From Phyllostachys edulis (taxonomy: Eukaryota > Streptophyta > Magnoliopsida > Poales > Poaceae): a stretch of DNA of 64,000 nucleotides. The translations under genes were made by a program, and so were the position numbers. The DNA lies in the NCBI GenBank assembly GCA_036346405.1, contig CM070568.1:30787072-30851071 (forward strand). Reading direction: 5' to 3'. Each line of letters begins with the position of its first letter. Positions within the stretch are counted from its first letter, which is position 1. Below are positions 35,409 to 47,277 of this stretch, piece by piece. The notes beneath the pieces were generated by a model that saw nothing but the letters and a program-made list of their open reading frames with translations, was not told the DNA's origin and did not search any database.

Positions 35409-36905
35409 ATGGGTGACAATGCGAAGACCCGGGATGGACCGTTTTCTCTCCTATATCCTGTGCTGACGACCGACAATTATCCGGTGTGGGCTATGAAGAT
35501 GAAGGCGAACATGCGCGCCCAGGGAGTCTGGGGTGCAGTCGATCCGAAGGCAAAGGATAAGGAGGTGGACAACAAGGTAGACCAGATGGCTTTAGCCATC
35601 ATCTACCAGGCGGTGCCAGACTCCATGATGCAGCAGCTCATCGGCAAGGAGACGGCATGTGAGGCATGGGTGACGCTTCAAAAGATGCACGAGGGAGTTG
35701 ATCGTGTGAAGGAGGTGCGGCTCCAGAATTTGCATACCGAGTTCGAGAATCTCCAGATGGGAGAAACCCAGTCGGTGGACGAGTTCGCCGGTAAGTTGTC
35801 TTCATTGTACAATCAGATTGTCTCTCTCGGCGACAAGATGGAGGAATCTGTGGCAGTGAAGAAGTACCTGCGCGTGCTACCAGAAAAGTTTGTACCTGTC
35901 GTCACCACGCTCATGTACTCCCCGGATCTGGAGGAAAAGAAGATCGAGGAGATCACCGGTTCCCTCAAGGCGCATGAGGAGCTACTGAAGGGGTATCAAT
36001 CCCGTAACGAGCAAAGGTATCAGTCCCATAACGAGCAGGCGTTGCTGGTAAAGGGAGATACAAGAAACGATGGCAGACGATTTGGCAGAGGTGGCCGTGA
36101 AGACAAGGTTGGGCAAGGCGATGGTGACAGATCCCGTGATAAGTCACATATCAAATGTTTCAAATGTGATAAGTATGGTCACTACGCATCGGAGTGCCGC
36201 AGCCACATAAAGTGCTTCAACTGTGACAAGTATGGGCACTATGCTTCGAATTGCCGAAACAAGAAGAAGAACGAGGAGGTAAACTTCATCCGAAGCTGTG
36301 AAAATGAAGACGATGATCCTACCCTGCTTCTCTCCTTATATGTCAACAAGACGCCGGTCATAGTGATGTTGAACGAGGAGAACGTACTTCCTAAACTACG
36401 CACGGAGGGAGGAAATCACGATCATACTGATGAGTGGTACTTGGACAGTGGAGCAAGCAATCATATGACGGGAGATCGCTCCATGTTTCATGAGCTCGAC
36501 GAGAAGATTTCGGGAGAAATCAAGTTTGGCAACGGCTCCACGGTACAAATAAAAGGCAAAGGTACAATATTGTTGCGATGCAAGAACGGTGATCAGAAGA
36601 TGCTGCCTGATATTCATTTTATACCAAGTTTGTGCAATAACATACTCGGTCTCGGGCAGTTGGCAGAACGGGGGTGCAGGGTGGAGCTGCAGAATGAGTT
36701 TTTGCGTGTCTACGACAAGAACAAAGATCTGTTGATGAAGGTGAAAAGATCCCCGAACCGGTTGTATAAAATTTCTCTGAAAACTTGTAAGCCGGTTTGT
36801 ATGAAGGGCAGTCTAGAGGAGCCAGAGTGGAACTTAGATATCGGCCAAGGACATGGCGGAACCCAGAAGTGGCACGCAGTTGGCGCAGAGGAGCAAAGAA
36901 AGTGA
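35409..36905 (+). CDS. Copia gag-protease polyprotein (truncated pol)
   Basis: A 498-residue open frame. Residues about 1-190 are copia-type gag (FSLLYPVLTTDNYPVWAMKM; helical gag core). Two zinc knuckles occur in tandem (CFKCDKYGHYASEC and CFNCDKYGHYASNC, about 254-289), where many copia gags have one. The protease motif DSGASNHMTG is at about 347-356. Downstream, the frame continues to the pre-integrase linker (NNILGLGQLAERG, PNRLYKISL), then lacks the usual HxRxGH-type integrase finger and ends at 36905 in unrelated sequence. Gag and protease could still be made. Reverse transcription would need enzymes from another element. Confidence 0.88.
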   Translation: MGDNAKTRDGPFSLLYPVLTTDNYPVWAMKMKANMRAQGVWGAVDPKAKDKEVDNKVDQMALAIIYQAVPDSMMQQLIGKETACEAWVTLQKMHEGVDRVKEVRLQNLHTEFENLQMGETQSVDEFAGKLSSLYNQIVSLGDKMEESVAVKKYLRVLPEKFVPVVTTLMYSPDLEEKKIEEITGSLKAHEELLKGYQSRNEQRYQSHNEQALLVKGDTRNDGRRFGRGGREDKVGQGDGDRSRDKSHIKCFKCDKYGHYASECRSHIKCFNCDKYGHYASNCRNKKKNEEVNFIRSCENEDDDPTLLLSLYVNKTPVIVMLNEENVLPKLRTEGGNHDHTDEWYLDSGASNHMTGDRSMFHELDEKISGEIKFGNGSTVQIKGKGTILLRCKNGDQKMLPDIHFIPSLCNNILGLGQLAERGCRVELQNEFLRVYDKNKDLLMKVKRSPNRLYKISLKTCKPVCMKGSLEEPEWNLDIGQGHGGTQKWHAVGAEEQRK

Positions 36906-37360
36906 GTCTCGGAGGAGATCGAGACGGTCTTGTGACAAGGCGCGTCTGAGGCTGCAGGGGTGGTGAGTCCCACGCGTATAAAGGGCGTAGTGTACACAAA
37001 GTTGACACGGGAGGAAGAGGCGGTGTAGCCTCAGCTAAGATGTACGCGGGGAAGTGGGCAAACTTGGTCCAAGAGAGAGGAGCGGGAGGCTCAGGTAATG
37101 GCAAAGCCCAGGTGGTCGTGGGAGCGGGTGCTCTAGCCCAGACGGGCGTGCAAGGAAGGACGAGTTTAGTGCAGGTACGAGGCGCGGCAAGCGTTGGTTT
37201 GTGCATAGCTCAAGATGAAGCAAGAGTAGGCGGTAGGGCGGTATCGGCCCAGGAAGGAACAACACACGAGAGTGCAGATAAAAGAGAAAGACTTGGAAGT
37301 TTAGATGAGAGAGAAGATCAACATGATCAAGGTGAAGAAACAAGATTAAGGGGGGGTGAT

Positions 37361-37882
37361 TGTTAGAATTAATCTCGTTTTTTTTTAGAAGTTGAGTCTG
37401 TTTCGGTTTCTTTTCATTTTGAAGTTGAGTCCGAATTGAAGTCCTTCTCTTGGTGTGCGTGTGTATAAAAAGCCAGGGCTGGCTACATTGTAGGAGGTAA
37501 GAGTGTTGAGAAGAAATAGAAAAACCAAAAAAAAGGGAGGAGCACCCGACCAAATCAGTTCCCATGTTTTGGTTTCGCTTTGTCTTGGCAATACTTGTTC
37601 TCTACAGGAAGGAAGTACCAAAGTGCTGGGCATAGTTTTGCCAGGCATCACGTGAACCACAGAGACCAAGCAACATCACGTGAAGACATCCGAAGGGGCA
37701 GCAGGCACTGCTTTGAGCAGAGACGTGCTCATTGCTTCGGGGCTTCGGGCGTGAAGTCCAGGCCGGTCACGACGAAGGACAGCGGGACCTACAGGGAAAA
37801 AGAGAGGCGCGTCTCTGGAGACCGAAGGACCGAAAGAAGTTGTCCGGTTTTTGGATCAACTAACAGAGAGGAAATTCTAACA
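37361..37882 (+). repeat. 3' LTR of the short copia element
   Basis: Starts TGTTAGAATTAATC after a polypurine tract and ends ATTCTAACA. It has several transition differences from the 5' LTR. Confidence 0.9.
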
Positions 37883-39800
37883 TGGTGAATAGACCTGGGA
37901 CTTGGGCTGGCATAGCACAGCCCGGTGGGCTGTCGGTTAGGACCGTATCGTGCCGGACCAGCACAGTTAGCCCGTCATGCTCGCTTGACATAGCCCGCCT
38001 TGCCTCGGGCGAGCCTAGGCACGGTGTGCCGCCGTCGTGTCGTGTCGGCCTAGGCCCGACCCATTTGCACTGTGGCAAAGGAAGGGAGGTGGGGGCGGGG
38101 GGGCTCGATGTCACCCGGCTGCATGGTCGCATGGAGAGGCCCACCGCCGTTGCCATGGGACGAGGAACTACAGCTATGCCGTGGCCGGCACCGGCGCAGT
38201 CAATCCGTCACCGAGGACAGCCTTCGAATCCATGACCACCTAGGTGATCGAGCCCATGACGTTATGGCTGACGTTCGCCAAGGGCCTGAGGTGGAGGCAC
38301 AGAGATCGGCGGCGGAGTGGAGGTAGGGTGCGGTGGAGGAGGGCAACAGCATGGAGGAAGGGGGCAACGATGGGGTGGGGGTGGGGAGGCCATGGACGAG
38401 GAGCGCACATCGACCGGCCAACGGCAGGGGCATGAGGATGGGGCGGCAACGGCGAGGTCGGGTGGTGGCGGTGACAATGAGGACGAGGTTGGAGGACGGG
38501 GAAGGATGTCGTCAGCATTGTGGAGGGGGAGGGTGCGAACTGCAGCCATCACTAGGAGTCTAGGAGAGAGAGAAAGGGAGAGGGGCTGGGCTGGTTAGGG
38601 TGCAGATCGCTTATAAAAGACTTGCATCAAGTTCAGGTTAAGAAGAGTAGGCGAGGGATCAGAATAGAGTGGTAGCTCTTCGGCTGCTGGCACTGGCGCT
38701 GGGCATGGCTGGTGCAGTGCGTAGGTCCAATTGAAAGCCCACCTCCATCGTGCCTGCTGATTTTCAATTTGTGGTTTGTTTTTCTGCAGACTTGTTGATT
38801 TTCAATTGAAAGTCCTTTGGTCCTGTGTTGTTCGTGTGACTTGATCGAGTTGAGCAATACAGGACACAATTGTCGACATGTATCATGGTGTTTCTTCGAG
38901 CCGAAGCAGGAGTAAAATGGTTGTATTGCAGTACTTGTGCACTACGTATCATGGTTTTGAGCCATTAGATCTAAATCCTACGTACCATTCTCCCGGGCTA
39001 CACGCCTCCCGCACTAGTGCACCACTAGTGCACCACCACCACCACCCACAGTTGGGTTCACAATTTGGTTGAAATTTTGGAAATTTCGGTTATTTCGTTA
39101 CCCATTGAAACAAATACGACTTGTTTAAAAAAATTCAAAAACATTTGAATTTGGACAAATCATGCCATAAATTCGGCAACATTTGAATTTAGACAGAAAC
39201 CGGTCAAATTTTGTCGAAAATTCGGTTAAATTTCGTCCAAATTCCAAGCGCCTGTTTGAAAACTCACTGAAATTATAACAGAAATTTCAGTAATTTCACC
39301 CCTAACGAAATAAATTCAAAAACAAAAAGAGTTTTCCCTGCTGCCTCAGGCGCGGTGACAATTCGAAAAACCTGAGATATAGCGGGAAAGAAGAGGAGGC
39401 ATTTGGTGAAGGTTTGGGCTAGCCGGCTTCAATGGAGACACGGCGCAAGGTACCGACGAGCCGAAGGTGGTGTTTGCCGGAGCCGGGGGAGGAGGAGTGG
39501 CAGGGCACGGTCGAATCTTTGAGCACATCCAAGAGCCAGAAATTCGACTGGCGATCTCCAAAAATCTCATAGGAAAAGATGTGCAGCAATTCTGTTTAAG
39601 AAATGCACACCTAGATCTAGATGTAAGAACCGAATAAACAAAGCATATATATCTACGAAGAAGATGTCCTTGCAATCAAAATTAAATCACATCGACAAAA
39701 TTAGCAATCACTCCCCCTTAATACATGTCTGACCAGTATTACTTCCCTGGCATTTATTAATTACCTCGCAGCCTCTTCCCGCGCGCGCATGCACGCGTTA
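37883..39800. other. Intergenic repeats downstream of the transporter gene
   Basis: 37890-38060 is a GC-rich repeat with many gcccg/cgtgcc motifs, similar in style to 26480-26680. 38300-38520 is a GGTGGGG-rich low-complexity tract. 39062-39300 is an AT-rich block with aaatttcgg/ccgaaattt motifs, whose relatives appear inverted at 46620-46860. 39346-39675 has an unassigned open frame on the - strand with no domain. Confidence 0.4.
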
Positions 39801-42399
39801 TCACGACGCCGTCCGCGGCGGCGACTTCTCGGCGGCGTCGAAGAGCGCCTCCATCTCCTCGAGGCTCCTCCCCTTGGTCTCCGGCAGGCAGGCGTAGACG
39901 AACACCCACCCCGCCGCCGCGCACGTCGCGAAGATGTAGAAGCTCCCGGCCATGCCCACCGCCTCGTACATGGAGATGAACGTCATCCCCACCGCCGCGC
40001 TCATCACCCGGTTCACCGCCGTCCCGATGCCGGTGCCCTGCGCGCGCAGCCGCAGCGGCAGGATCTCCGACCCGTACATCCAGATCACTGGCCCGAACCC
40101 CAGCGAGAACGTCACCATGAACGCCACGGCCGCCGCCACGCTAGTCGCTGTCGCCCACCACGCGGCGTCCGTGCCCGCCGCCGCCGGAGATGCGTGCAGC
40201 GAGAGGCCGAGGACCAGCAGCGACACCGCCATGCCGCCCGCGCTGGCCAGCAGCATCGGGCGCCGACCGAGGCGATCAGCGAGGAAGAGCGGGATGACGA
40301 TGGACACCGTCTTGGCGACGCCGAGGAGGATGGTGGCACCGAGCACCGCGCGCTGGGAGGTCACGCCTACGTGGTTGAACACCCGAGGGGCGTACAGCAC
40401 GAGCGCCGCCACGCCGGACGCCTGCTGGAAGAACTGCAGACCGAGGATGGCGAGCAGCACGCGGCGGACTGCCGGCGTCGGCCGGACGAGGATGTCGCGC
40501 CACACGCTCGTCGACGACGACGCCCCCTCCTTCTTGGAGCTCTCGTTGACTGAGGACACGATCTCCTGGAGGCGGCGGTCGGTGAGGGCGTCGTCGCCGG
40601 TGGTGCGGGCGAGGACGCGGCGGGCGTCGTCTTGGTGGCCGTGGAGGACGAGCCAGCGCGGGGTCTCCGGCATGGCGAGCAGCGCGGCGGCGGCGAGGAA
40701 GAGCGGTGGGACGGCGCCGATGCCGATCATGAGGCGCCAGCTGAGGGACTTGGGGAGGCCGGCGAGGGCGAAGTCGGCGATGTAGCTCAGAAGGATGCCG
40801 GAATTGCCGGCGATCTGACGTGGCAGTATTGCAGTACAAAACAATCTAGTAATTAATTAATTAACTAACATGAATGCATAACTTGTGTACTCACAATTTC
40901 GTGACAGTAACACCGTTTGTATAGAAGAGTTAGTTATCTTTTTTTTTCTTGCGAGGAAAAGTGTTAGTACTGCTTTAAAATCTGTACAAAATGCCCTTCA
41001 ATGCCCTTCCAAAATGTGAAAATAGCGACAACCCGAGCACTCTCTACTTTGTACTGCTTTAAAATCTGTACAAATTTAGGCCCGTTGGGAACTCGGAAAT
41101 TTTTCGGATTTGTGCTGAAACTGACCTCTATTTTTTTTATAAAAAAAAAATCCGAATCTGACATGTATTTGTCCCGTGCATATATCCCTAATTACTTGAA
41201 TTTATGTCCATATCCGAGAAAAAAAACAAGTTAGGATACGAGAGGAACAATATTCACTTATATCCGATCCGTTTTTATCTCCGTCCTTTTGTATTTCATC
41301 AAAGTTTTAACTCTATCTTTTCTATTAAAAAAACATGTAATTTCACTATCATGGTAATTGGGCAACACATCTCTATAAACTAGTTTAATTTTCTGGTGCA
41401 TTCATGCGTGTATGGTGTATATGTCCCCTGTCTGTCGGAGCCTCAACCAATCAAGTACTCGAATAAATGAATAATAATAACTCAGCGTAGCATCAATGCA
41501 TCATAGAAGCCCGATTCGATTTCGCTTTTATATGCCGATCGATTTGATCCGACTAACCTCTATTTTTATCTTTCGGTTAATTGTTAATTCTCTCTCTATC
41601 TCTCTGTTTTTTTTTTCTTTACCACGTAACCTAGGATCTCTGATCTGTAGTAACCAGTTTTGGTTAATCGGAGACTGACCGACCTCGGGGATGGAGGAGA
41701 GGAAGCCGCGGGAGGAGGCGGGCGCGATCTCGGCGATGTAGACGGGCGCGACGACGAGGCCGAAGCCGCAGGCGACGCCGGCGACGAGCTGGCCGGCCAT
41801 TAGCGCGGCGTAGCCGTTGGCGGCGCTGGTGATGGCGGAGCCGGCGAAGAACATGGCCGCGGACAGCGCGATGGTGCGGCGGCGGCCGGCGCGGTCGCAC
41901 GCCCAGCCCGCCGCCAGCGACCCGACGAGGGAGTAGATGCTCGTCGCGCCGATGAGCACCTCGATCTGCCCGTCGCTGATCCCGAGGTCGTCCTGCACAA
42001 ACTTCTGCGCCCCGCTCATCACACCTCGATCTGCAAACCGCGCAAAAATCACAAGGAATTGAGAGTTTCTTACACACGGTTCATCAAATATTGAACTTAG
42101 GAAAAGAATTTTTTATCTATTAACAAAATCATCGCATATCTGACATCCGATTTGATTTTTCGATCGGACAGTCTATCGATGCACGCACGGTCGAACTGTA
42201 CGTGCAAAACAAACATGCATGCACGCTAGCATAGTATGCAGCACTTACTGTAGCCGTAGATGATGGAGGTGACAGAGGCGACGATGGCACAGACGAGCAC
42301 AAAGGTGCTCCCGGCGGCGGTGGCGGCCCGCGACGCCGCCCCGTCGTCTCCGGCGAGCAGCGCCGCCTCGAGGTCCTCCTCCTCCTGCTTCTTCGCCAT
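39801..42399 (-). CDS. PLT: Polyol/monosaccharide transporter (MFS sugar porter, PLT/PMT type)
   Basis: - strand exons 42399-42249, 42030-41684 and 40814-39801 give 503 codons plus stop, the usual length for plant polyol transporters. Joins are in frame at A/GTAAGT...TTTGCAG and GAG/GTCGGT...CGTCAG. Motifs: YGYNRGVMSGAQKF in the first helix region (about 48-61), DRAGRRR loop (96-102), PETPRW (215-220), QQASGV, DRLGRRP, GPVIWMYGSEILPLRLRAQG, and the C-terminal PETKGRSLEEME (477-488). Twelve membrane segments are expected. The family moves polyols and monosaccharides with protons across the plasma membrane; the substrate cannot be read from sequence. The acidic N-terminus (KKQEEEDLEAALL) is typical. 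No stop or frameshift was seen; it looks functional. Confidence 0.93.
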
Positions 42400-42477
42400 T
42401 GCTGCTGCTACGGTGCTACCTAGCTGCTACCTTCCTTATTCCTCGAGGAGGAAGAGAGAGAGAACACAGCTAGCTAG

Positions 42478-42488
42478 ACTATAAATAA
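42478..42488 (-). promoter_or_regulatory. Possible TATA box of the transporter gene
   Basis: The - strand reads TTTATTTATAG about 80 bases upstream of the ATG at 42399, a plausible spacing for a short 5' UTR. It is a sequence match only. Confidence 0.35.
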
Positions 42489-42592
42489 AAAGGCAACTGA
42501 GTTAGAGTTAGACACAGCTTATTTACCGTGTGTGTAAATAAATACTATATGCGCGTGTAATTAACATAGCCGTGGCCTATATCAATCCAAAC

Positions 42593-43408
42593 CAGAGGCG
42601 GATCTGAACCTAGTATTAGTAGGCTAGCCTAGTCCGAGGTCTATAACCAAAAATCCATGAAAATATCTTTAAGAAATTACCAAAAAATCAAAGAAATAGA
42701 AGACTCCGAACAGAGACAGCTCTAGCCCGACGTTTAGCTTAAACGCCACCAACACAAGGCGAAGCCGCGGTGCGTGATTTGGGGTGCGCGCGGTGGGGCA
42801 TGCACGCATGGCCGGAGGCCCTCGCCGCGTCCACGTCGATGAATCTCGATCGTGCTCGTCTTCTTCGTCCAATAGGCAGCGACATGTTCTTGTCCTATTA
42901 GCTCTAGTTATGAGTTATGTGCATGATTGGGAAGGACAGTACTAATTAAGCACAGTGCCGAAGCCACACTGAGCATAGAGGTGCAGTTGCACTCCCAAAA
43001 TTTTTACATGCATATTTTTTATACAGTATGAATACTTAGTATAATATAAAGACTATACAATGAATTACATTAAGTAATTCTCAGCAATTAATAGTGAGCA
43101 GACCACAAACATAAACATTATTTTGTGATGTCGGTTGTAATAGAAACATGTAATTTGTTCCACTTGGACCTTTACTATATCATTTAAACTTTTATGTTGA
43201 AATATGTCATTTAAGTTCGTACCTTTATGCACACATGAGTGTGCTTTCAGCAGATATTTTGTAAGGTCGCAGATTTATTCTCGTCCTCCGTCTTTCTAGA
43301 CATGTGATATGAGGTGCATTCACGCGTGTATGTGGTGGAGTGTGTGCATATGTAATTACAAAAAAAAAAGTTTACACCCCTATAAGCGAAATCCTGGCTC
43401 CGCTACTG
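42593..43408. mobile_element. Possible non-autonomous TIR element upstream of the transporter
   Basis: Left end cagaggcggatctgaacc and, read inward from the right, cagtagcggagccaggatt form imperfect inverted ends of a type common in plant repeats. No clean target duplication. About 0.8 kb, no coding content. Confidence 0.35.
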
Positions 43409-45580
43409 ATTAAGCAGCTTTTGCCGCTTGTAATTAAGCATGCAGTTGGTACTTGCGTCTAGGTAAGATGCACTATAGCTGGCTAATTGATCACGACCTG
43501 ATCGATCGATGGATTAGAACAAAAAAAAGTTCACCTTTCTTCTTTGGCTTTTTGGCAAGTGGTGAGATGATGGACGAAGTGTTCAGTTTTGCTTCGATGT
43601 GCTTCTGCTTGTATGGATATGTGCATCATGCATGCATGCATGTATATGCATATATCTTTGAAGGCCAAGTGCGGTCATCTAATTTGTCCACTTTTACCTT
43701 AAGATCCATGCATGCATATTTTAGGGAATAAAGAATATGAAAAGAGATAAAATTGTGTGAATATCGAGATAAATAGACGGGCGGATGAGATAGGAGAATA
43801 TCCGTCCCCTTAAGAGCTAAAAAGCTTTTCCCCCTTCAAGATCCAATGAACTATAGTCTATTGATCTGAAAACTAAACGAGTGTTGTGTTAAACCGAGAT
43901 GTTAATCTTGTAATGACGTGGCCGGTTAGCTAGCTGCATTGGTTGATCTCAGTAGATAATTGCTTTTTTGGACTTTGAGGCACAAGCTTGCAAACACAAC
44001 TGAGCAGAATATCGCATCTTTTTAAATCAGCCTATGGTTCATCAGCTCAAAACAAACTATTGACCGGTTGAAATTAAAGGCATGCCGTAGATATACTTTG
44101 TCTATTTTTATCTTGAGATCACAAAATGATGCGAATCTCGATATAAATGGACGGCGGATGAGATAGGAAGATATATGTCCCTTTAAAGACTTGTTTAGAA
44201 GGTCAATTCCGGCCAGGATTCATGTGGGTGAGTTGGAATTGTGGTCCAATCAAACAAAGCCTAAGGGGTAAAAAGCTTCCCCCCACCCCTCTAAGATCCA
44301 ATGAACTATAGTTCTGCGGTAATGTTATGATGAGGACATCCGATACTAGCGTGTTCCATTCGTATGCTCACATCCACGTCCACATGTCCACCCTCAAAAG
44401 CATTAGATATCTCTTCCACCAACGTGCTAGCCACTTTGCTTTGCTTTTCTCACATCTCCTACTTATGCTATCTTCTTCAACCAAGCAACAAACAGATCAG
44501 AGCGCGCGCTCTCTCTCTCTCCTCCTTGCTATTCTCTCTCGCGCGCCGCATATGGCCATAGTTAGCTAGAGCTCGCGTGACCCTCTATGCTTGTCTCTCC
44601 TCCCTACCTCTCTCGCTACACCGAAATTCTGGGCAAAGGTCTCCCCTTCCGAGGTCATCGTCGCTCGTACTCGCAGGCTCCGCCACGGTCGGGGTGCGAA
44701 CTCCATGAGAAGAAAGGTTGCCCCAGCTCCCTTCCTCTCCCCAATTTTTTTTATAAAAAATCCACTCATCCCCTCTGCTCCCATCAACGCTGCCGCCGCG
44801 CACGCACATCCCCCTCCTCTTCCACTTCTTCTTCGGTGTGACTCATTATAAAAAAATCCCTGAGATCTATTTGGAGGGGGAAGGGATGGAGATCTGATAG
44901 AGCGCGAGAGTGGTAGTCAGCGGCGACGGGGGGACGAGGACGAGGAGGAGAAGGAGAGATGGAGGCGAGCACCGGGCTGGTCTCCGTCTCTCACAACCGC
45001 AACAAGCTCGTCGATCGTCATCTGCCGCGATGGCGATCTCGAGGTACGTGCGGCGCCAGCTGGCGAGCGTTACGTCGTCGTGGCGTGCATGGGCTTTGGG
45101 TAATGTGCGGTGCTAATTTTGGTTGGTTTTTCTCATCGGCGACTCCCACAAGCTCGCAAACAAAACTGAGCAAACTTGCATCTTTTCAAATCAGCCTGTG
45201 GTTAACAAACTATTGACCGGTTGAAATTAAAGGCCTGCCGTATATACACGATGGGTGTTGGATCAGCCAAGAACCAACACTAGGTGGAGGGTGAAAGAGA
45301 ACCTTAGGCCGGTAAAATTCCCAGATTGCGCGGAATTCAATTATTACTCGTTATCGATTGATTTGGACAGTCTTATCCTACACATGCTAGCTAGCTCGAG
45401 ATGAATTGGCATCTGTCCCGGGAGCCGTCGAATTTCGATCCAATTAACATTGGCCGAAAAGGACTCGTGTCTCTGCACGATCGCTATATTTGTGCGTAAT
45501 GACTAGGACTTGCTGGATAACAATAGCTGAATCAATGGCATCGATCTGCTGCTGCTTCTTTTTCCCCCAAGAGAAAGGAC
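43409..45580. other. Intergenic region with local duplications
   Basis: Two segment pairs are duplicated: 43745-43858 with 44113-44312 (second copy interrupted), and 43981-44095 with 45147-45248 (both contain aactattgaccggttgaaattaaaggc). 44500-45120 is GC-richer with CT-rich tracts and short open frames lacking domains. No gene supported. Confidence 0.45.
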
Positions 45581-46608
45581 TAGGGGTGGGAGTGGGACAG
45601 GCTGGCCCAATGAACCACTGATTTGCACCGAAAATTTTGGCCCGGTAACCTAATGCTCTGCTGGATTGCCCAGTGCCCACCTGCACCATCGCCACTCGCC
45701 ACTCGCCACTCGCCACTCGCCACTCGGTCCCGTACGAGGGGGAGGAGACGGAGCGACTAGGCATCCGACAAGATGAAAGACCAGATGTGGATGCGTCGCG
45801 TCCCCTGAACCCTCGCGCCGACCACACTCCGCCTCCATCGAGCTGAGTCTCCCTCCCCTGTGCCTCCGCCTTCTCCACCCCCGGCGGCGCCCCTCCGCTT
45901 CCCCGTGCCACTTCTCGCCTCCCTCGGCCACCCTTTCTTTGTCCCCAGCGGCGCCCCACCGCCTCCCACCACGCCGTTCGCCGCCGCCTCCCACGCTGCC
46001 CCTCTATGTGCCGCACGCCGTCGCCTCGCCTTCCCCACACCGCCGCCGCAGGGCCAAATCCGGTGGGAAAATTACTAGGGACGCCTATATCCGGTGGCGC
46101 GCGGCGTGCACGGAGGAGGTGGGATGGGAGGCGACGGCTCAAGGAGGCGGTGGGGGAGCACCAACAGGAGGAGGAAGCGAAGGGCAGTGGTTGGCGGTGA
46201 GATCCGCCGACGCCGGCGTTGTATCGGGTGGTGGCCGAACGCGAATAAGGAGGAGCAATAGATGGAGACGGCGATGAGTGACTCACATTTTCGGTGTCGG
46301 TGACGGTTACTTTCTCATCTACTCAACTCTGTTGGTGAAGGCTACTTTGTAACTGAAGGCTACTTTCTCATCAGAGTAGAGTGCTTCAGAGTGAGCCTTG
46401 AGACAGAGAGAAGGGAGAGGGAGCAAGAAAACAGAGTAGGCAACCCAGCAGAGCATTGACATGGCTGCTCTGTAAGTCGATCCTAATGATCTGGATCATT
46501 AGGATCACGGCAGCACAATCAAAAGGACTTACCTCTTAACCCTTTCTTAAGCCATGAATCTCATGGGGCAGAGCCGGGTCAGACCGGACCGACCCACTCC
46601 TACCCTTA
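45581..46608. mobile_element. hAT-like non-autonomous element
   Basis: Terminal inverted repeats TAGGGGTGGGAGTGGGaC at the left and TAAGGGTAGGAGTGGGTC read inward from the right. Flanking octamers gaaaggac and gaaatgaa agree at six of eight positions, fitting an aged 8-bp hAT duplication. The interior is GC-rich; its long - strand open frame (46286-45444) is Ser/Arg/Gly-rich and resembles no transposase. Confidence 0.6.
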
Positions 46609-46619
46609 GAAATGAAAAC

Positions 46620-46860
46620 ATTCGTTGGGTGGCCGAAATAATCGAAATTTTGGTGGGTTTTCAAACCGGACGAATTTAGGATTTGAAATTTGACTGAATT
46701 TTGTCCAAAATCAAATTTAGGATGTGATTTGTCCAAATTCAAACGTTTCAGAAATTTTTTGGACGAATTACAAATATTTCGGAGGGGGCAGAAATCACCG
46801 AAATTTCCGAAACATTTTGGAGGGGGGCAAAATTTCGGCAAAATTTGTTTTCCAACCAAT
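46620..46860 (-). repeat. AT-rich repeat related in inverse to 39062-39300
   Basis: Both blocks are built of aaatttcgg, gtccaaattcaaa and gaattttgtc-like words, in opposite orientation. They are probably fragments of one dispersed element. Confidence 0.5.
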
Positions 46861-46964
46861 TGATGATCTATTTAGTATGAAGTAATTTTGCAATCGGCAC
46901 ACGATCATTCTGCAGCAGGAAATAATCCCACATGGCAGGTTGTAGGCATGATTTTCGGGGTGGC

Positions 46965-47277
46965 GGAGTTCTCAGTAGAGGATCTAGTCGTTTACTGTGA
47001 AATTCCGATGTTCCAAATAGGTCCAAAACACAGAAAATTCAATCGGTAAACTCGCAGAACATACTGTGACTTACGATTAAAAATAGCACACTACCAAGAA
47101 AGATAGAAGACGATACATGTGGAGTTCTCAGCAGAGGATCTAGTCGTTCACGGTAAAATTCTGACGTTCCAAACAGGTCCAAAACACAAAAATTCAGTCG
47201 GTAAACTCGCAGAACGTACTGCAACTTACGCTTAGAAATAGCACACCACCAAGAAAGATAAAAAAAAACAATACATG
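46965..47277 (+). repeat. Tandem duplication of a 156-bp unit
   Basis: 46965-47120 and 47121-47277 align end to end (ggagttctcag.agaggatctagtcgtt through gatacatg/caatacatg) with about 10 % differences. Confidence 0.9.

Larger units (their letters stand above)
34843..37882 (+). mobile_element. Short Ty1-copia retrotransposon with both LTRs
   Basis: 5' LTR 34843-35366 (524 bp) and 3' LTR 37361-37882 (522 bp) both run from TGTTAGAATTAATC to ATTCTAACA and differ at roughly twenty sites by eye. A primer site ATTGGTATCAGAACC follows the 5' LTR. A polypurine tract (aagattaagggggggtga) precedes the 3' LTR. The interior has one open gag-protease frame and then jumps to the 3' tail: integrase, reverse transcriptase and RNase H are deleted. 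The flanks (TCTTG, TGGTG) do not form a clean 5-bp duplication, so inter-element recombination is possible. Confidence 0.9.

Noticed and set aside
39346..39675. 109-codon - strand frame
   Set aside because: No motif, splice or neighbour support; left unassigned.
39789..40785. Long + strand frames of 254 and 277 codons
   Set aside because: Antisense of transporter exon 3; Arg/His-rich composition without domains.
45444..46286. 280-codon - strand frame inside the hAT-like element
   Set aside because: Ser/Arg/Gly-rich, several overlapping frames, no transposase motif.
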